A stretch of DNA of 64,000 nucleotides from Limnomonas spitsbergensis (Eukaryota > Chlorophyta > Chlorophyceae > Chlamydomonadales). Made by a program: the position numbers and the translations under genes. The notes below the pieces were generated by a model, which saw only the letters and a program-made list of their open reading frames with translations, made no database searches and was not told where the DNA came from. This document shows positions 60,501-64,000 of the stretch, one piece after another. The stretch spans positions 2,293,501 through 2,357,500 of the forward strand of contig JAYJMM010000118.1 in the NCBI GenBank assembly GCA_037349105.1, in the 5' to 3' direction. Within the stretch, counting starts at the first letter, position 1. Each line of letters starts with the position of its first letter.

Positions 60501-63500
60501 CTGAACCCTGAACCCTGAACCCTGAACTCTGAACCCTGAACTCTGAACCCTGAACCCTGAACCCTGAACTCTTAACCTTGAACTCTAAACTTTGAACCTG
60601 AAACCAGGTGGACATTCGGCGCATGGTTGCAGATGTGATTGATATCACCAAGCCGCTTGTGAAGAGAAACGTCCAGCTCATCAATGAAGTGAGGCATGTG
60701 CCAAACATCGTTGCCGATGGAGACCGGCTGGCGCAGATCCTGTATAACTTGGTGGGGAATGCAGGTGCGTGCTGGAATGCAGGTGAATGGTAGGATTACC
60801 AAGCCGTAAAGCTTGAATGAAGATAGCCATACCCGCTTAGCTTGTGCGGAATATCGTTGCAAACAGTGACAGGCTGGGGCAGATGGTGCACAACTTGGTG
60901 AGGAATGCAAGGCATGGGGTAGGATTGCCTCGCCTACGGCTTGAATGAAGGATGTCACACCCGTTTGGCATGTGCCAAGTATCGTGGTGGACAGTGACAG
61001 GCAGACTGCAGATCCTGCACAACCTGGTCGGGAATGTGGGTGAATGATAAGATTGCCATGCTAAGAATGGAAGAATTGGGACGGGGGAGGCAGATGGTGC
61101 ACAACCTGGTTGGGAATCATGGTGCATGGTAGGATCGCCATGCCCAAGATACCCCGCGGTAGAGCGTGGATTAAGGAAGCCACACCCATGCAGCAGGTGC
61201 CAAGCATAATAGTGATGGGGGACAGTAGGGTCAAGGGTGCAGATCCTGAACCATTTCATATGGAAGTCTGAGGTGCCTAAGATGGCTGTCTGACTGCCAG
61301 ATCAGATCACTGTCGAAATGTTTGCCTATCTTGAAGGTGGTTCAGGTTCAACTGTCCACCCTTAACCCTGACCTGTCAGAGAACTACCGACCTGCTTCAG
61401 ATTGGTTCAGGGTGGCAAGAGTTAAGGTTTGCACCGTTTCATCCTCAACCTGAACATGTTTGCTGCTAGGTTTCTTGAAAGAGTTGAAGTTGGTGAGTGT
61501 TCAGGTTTCCACCCTGAACCCTAAAGAAGCTTAAGCGGTCCAAGCGAATTCATTCAAAAATCATAATGCCATGATGATCTCTGTCACGGTGCTCTTACCT
61601 GTCACACCTGCTCCCTGCTGCCTTCAGCCAAGTTCACCCGCAACGGGTCCATCACTGTTACGGGAGGATGCAGCGAGAATGGCCGACACATGTACCTGGC
61701 CGTTACGGACACGGGTGTTGGCATCCCCAAGGACAAGTTTGGACAGATCTTTGGGGCGTTTGCACAGGTGGGTTAAGGATTTAGGTTTTGAACTTCAAAC
61801 ACAAGGACGGGCTTTGGGCGTTATCACAGGTGGGTTCAGGGCTGGGAATGTCACCTTTAACCCAGGTGGAAGTGGGGACAGGCTTTGAGGAGTGAGTCAC
61901 AGTGTGACACGTAAGAGAACAGGATCTATCTGGATGGGGAATTATTGTTGTGGGAGGAGGGTTCACCACTCATAACTACTTTTTAGTGGTCAGTGCGAAC
62001 AAGCATGAAAAATAAGTGTGTAGTAAAACTAACAAATTTGAGATATAAAAGCCTGGGTCTGAAAATATGGCTAATCAAATTGGAGAGACACCCAAAGGCG
62101 TAAAGAAGCATGCAGCGGAAGTTCTTTGCAGTGCTATAGGATGGCTGATCTGTTGGATGAAATACTGGGTGGACCCCTTTTGTGCAAGATGAGCCGATCT
62201 TGGCCTGAACCAAGTCCCTGAAGTCTTGCAACGGCACGGACTTGGCCTCACCCCATGCTGAACTGTTTCCTTCATCAGCCTCGCGCACACTTGCACTCTC
62301 TCTACATCGCACGCAGCAGCTGGGCAGAGGCGGGTGTGGAAATAAGTCATGACACCGGCCAGGCCCGTGACATTAATAGTGAAAGAAGGCTACTTCTACC
62401 CCCAAGGGGCGGACAAGGTTTCAGGGAACAGGGCAGCTTATGGCTGTGGCCACAACTGCTCCGTAGCCATGAAGGCATGAACAGGCCACTTTTCAGCATG
62501 AAGTCCAGCTTGTACTTAGCCGGTAGCCGTGCCCCATGCGTTGACCACAATGGGAGGCTTTCTCAATGGGCACCCCATGCTCGTACATTTTGCATCTTTA
62601 ACTGCTGCACTCTGCTCCCCGCTGGTTGATGTCACCACTCTTACGGCGGTTCTGTTGCTCCCTTTCCTTGACTTGACAAGCTGATCCACGCTGCCTGCTG
62701 GTGGATGTCACCACTTCCTGACAAGCTGCTTCCCGCTGCCTCACTGCAGGTTGATGTCACCACGACACGCTCCTACGGCGGCACTGGTCTCGGCCTTCAT
62801 CTCGTGAACCAGCTTGTCAACGCTCACAACGGTAAGATGGCTGCATGGCATTCAGCGTGTTGGGCATGCACATACAGAAGAGAACTGCGCTGACAGTACG
62901 GTGTGGAGTAAAATTACGTCGCGAATGTGCGTCAATGACCCAATCAGAAATGGAAAAAAGACCCGCGGCATCTTAAGGAAACCCTGCTTTATCCTCTGGT
63001 TACGGCACGGATGTGGCTACATCCAGGTGGCCTACACTGTGTTTTTGCCCACTCACTGCCACGCCCCACTGGCGGCGTAGGTTTCTTCCTCTCTTGGTGT
63101 AACTTTGCACTTTTGGCCGAGAATGCGTCCCCGCCACTGCTGTAAAAGGGAAACTGGGGAAGGGAAACAATGGCGGCTTGCCAGCCAACATCTACATGTG
63201 CATTTGCCTCGCTTGATGATAGACTTTTCTCAGCCAGAGAAATTGTGTACAGCTGTGTTGAATCCTGGCCAGCCTTGTACAGCAGTGTGCAACTAGCCAA
63301 ATAAATGATGCTCATCTATGTACAAATCCTGGCCAGCCATGTACAGCTACGCACTGCTAGCCAGGAAGATGATACACCGCTATGTACTGCCCAGAATGGT
63401 GCCCTGCCCTGCTTATCCCTACCCCACTTGCACTTATTGTGCACGCGATAGGAGACATCTTCGTGGAGAGTGAAGTCAAGGTTGGATCCACCTTCACGGT

Positions 63501-63557
63501 GTGGCTCCCCATCAACCAGGAGGGAAGCGACGTCCATGTGGCAGAGGGGGAGGATGT
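54528..63557 (+). CDS. HKR: Histidine kinase rhodopsin (retinal opsin fused to sensor kinase), 15 visible exons
   Basis: Exons: 54528-54572, 54759-54844, 55070-55091, 55512-55624, 56136-56311, 56868-57004, 57782-57876, 58397-58459, 58754-58817, 59041-59163, 59551-59667, 60608-60764, 61628-61767, 62750-62831, 63452-63557; phases agree throughout (about 508 residues). The first eight encode seven helices of a microbial-type rhodopsin. Helix C reads [12 protein letters not shown], helix [11 protein letters not shown], and helix [12 protein letters not shown], where Asp and Lys sit four apart as in Asp212/Lys216 of bacteriorhodopsin, so Lys should bind retinal. The kinase follows: phosphoacceptor His in [14 protein letters not shown]-box [13 protein letters not shown]1 DTGVGIP, F-box, G2 [10 protein letters not shown]. 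The last exon ends at a GTGAGT donor, or the protein stops at TGA 63559; a receiver domain, usual in algal relatives, would lie outside the window. The 5' end is unresolved. Confidence 0.87.
55070..55091 (+). other. 22-nt microexon in the rhodopsin domain
   Basis: The exon is bounded by CTCGCAG and GTAGGT and supplies eight codons (MACFETNV with the split Met) between helices A and B. Phase 2 at its left and phase 0 at its right match both neighbours, which is the reason for including so short an exon. Confidence 0.6.
56290..56560 (+). repeat. Decayed copies of an exon end after helix D
   Basis: The exon end GTGGCCACCATACCGGGGAT followed by GAGTTGGCA recurs in the intron as GTAGCCACCTTACCGGGGAT with GAGTAGGCA (about 56370) and more weakly as CCTGGGGATGAGGTAGCA (about 56524). 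Confidence 0.75.
56990..57165 (+). repeat. Repeated exon-end motif after helix E
   Basis: CGCCTATTCAGCATTGTGAG, the exon end and donor at 57004, is followed in the intron by CGCCTGTTCAGCATGTAC (about 57052) and by weaker echoes CAGTTCAGCATAGC (57120) and CTATCTAGCATGGT (57143). Confidence 0.6.
60483..60606 (+). repeat. CCCTGAA heptamer array ending at a splice acceptor
   Basis: About seventeen 7-bp units, mostly CCCTGAA with CTCTGAA variants, run from 60483 and decay over the last few units into the acceptor AAACCAG of the exon at 60608. The unit differs from the plant telomere heptamer CCCTAAA by one base. Confidence 0.9.
60690..61265 (+). repeat. Four decayed copies of the kinase N-box exon end
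   Basis: The exon end encoding [20 protein letters not shown] (60701-60764) is followed by degenerate copies near 60846-60911, 60972-61035, 61079-61129 and 61199-61260. Each keeps pieces of GTGCCAA-ATCGT, GACAG, CAGAT-CTGCACAACCTGGT and GGGAAT. Spacing is about 105-140 bp. All have lost the reading frame. Confidence 0.85.
61745..61880 (+). repeat. Copy of the G1-box exon end and donor
   Basis: GGGGCGTTTGCACAG|GTGGGTT at the true donor (61767) recurs at about 61815 as GGGCGTTATCACAG|GTGGGTT, preceded by ACAAGGACGGGCTTTG echoing the exon. A weaker third echo (CCCAGGTGGAAG) lies near 61862. Confidence 0.75.
62615..62780 (+). repeat. Three copies of the G2-box exon acceptor edge
   Basis: The exon start GTTGATGTCACCACGACACG at 62750 is preceded by two intronic copies, near 62624 (GGTTGATGTCACCACTCTTA, followed by CGGCGG) and near 62701 (GTGGATGTCACCACTTCCTG). 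Each has a CCCGCTGCCT or CACGCTGCCT polypyrimidine block before it. Confidence 0.85.
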
Positions 63558-63561
63558 GTGA

Positions 63562-64000
63562 GTAGTGGTGGAAGAGTAATTTCAATGTGTCTGCTGCTGG
63601 TGCTTGTGACCCGCCTGGGTCGGGGAGATTGAGGGTGGGCGAGTATGATCCTGGTGACAGATACTGGGTACGGCGGTATGCAGTTCAGTGTGCAGGGGAC
63701 CACTCTTCGGGGGGGGCAGCTGGGGGCCACAGCTGGGTCAAAGGGGACGGAACCTTCACCAGCCTTCAGTACAAAGCCGAAACAGCAGTGCCTGCTGCAC
63801 CACGCCCTGATGGCTGTGGGCTGTGATGTAGCTGAATTGCAACTGAAGCTTTCTGAACTGCTGTCAAAATCAGTGGGTTCCAGGTATCTTCCTTTCCAGC
63901 CAGGCATGCTTGAAGGGTAGAGCTAGGCCCTCCCTGCATATGCCCTGCTGTAGTGCCATAATAGTCAAATGCACGGTCTCTGATTCAAATCTGGCCACTC
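63562..64000. other. Window end; dispersed repeat copy 2
   Basis: No further kinase exon is visible. The stretch 63700-63853 is the second copy of the dispersed element seen at 6664-6826. Confidence 0.5.

Noticed and set aside
59041..63557. Stand-alone bacterial-type histidine kinase acquired recently
   Set aside because: Six introns interrupt the kinase part, in phase with the rhodopsin exons, and base composition matches the neighbours.

Overview
This is nuclear DNA from an intron-rich eukaryote, most likely a unicellular green alga (chlorophyte or prasinophyte). The evidence is: every recognisable gene is split by GT-AG introns; a tRNA-Lys gene carries a short canonical intron; a (CCCTAAA)n tract of the plant telomere type lies near 3010; and one gene is a rhodopsin-histidine kinase, a fusion best known from green algae. 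Species is not determinable from the window.

Layout. 1-1.9 kb: no recognised gene. 1.9-9.4 kb (+): phospholipase B-like gene, 11 visible exons. 9.4-11.4 kb and 12.8-13.1 kb: nested 3' tails of a LINE-like retroelement. 12.13 kb: intron-containing tRNA-Lys(UUU). 15.0-30.5 kb (-): membrane-anchored subtilisin-like protease with PA14-like C-terminal modules, 24 or more exons. 31-34 kb: no recognised gene, but a 26-bp tandem array. 34.1-37.6 kb (-): metallo-beta-lactamase-fold protein of the PqqB-like family, divergent from 38.0-41.9 kb (+), a 1220-residue protein of 14-residue repeats. 43.2-44.0 kb: probable solo LTR with an adjacent primer-binding-like site. 44.2-45.5 kb (-) and 45.8-48.1 kb (+): a second copy of the same divergent pair, in which the PqqB-like member is a broken pseudogene and the repeat-protein member is kept. 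49.65-51.2 kb (-): unidentified gene with a C-terminal membrane anchor. 51.3-53.4 kb: interleaved MITE-like inverted repeats. 54.5-63.6 kb (+): histidine kinase rhodopsin, seven retinal-opsin helices followed by a complete kinase core; it may continue beyond the window.

The most unusual signal is structural. In at least three unrelated genes, segments covering an exon edge with its splice site are tandemly duplicated into the adjoining intron and decay there. Examples are 14 copies of a 31-bp donor segment in the protease gene, three 115-bp donor copies in the phospholipase gene and four decayed exon-end copies in the kinase gene. This suggests that introns here grow by local duplication across splice junctions. 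A second dispersed signal is the 8-bp palindrome TACCGGTA, found ten times where about one is expected.

The genes do not form one pathway. The only linked unit is the duplicated divergent pair, which shares a short putative bidirectional promoter. All exon models were read by eye from splice sites, reading-phase continuity and family motifs. The 5' ends of the phospholipase, protease and rhodopsin-kinase genes are unresolved.
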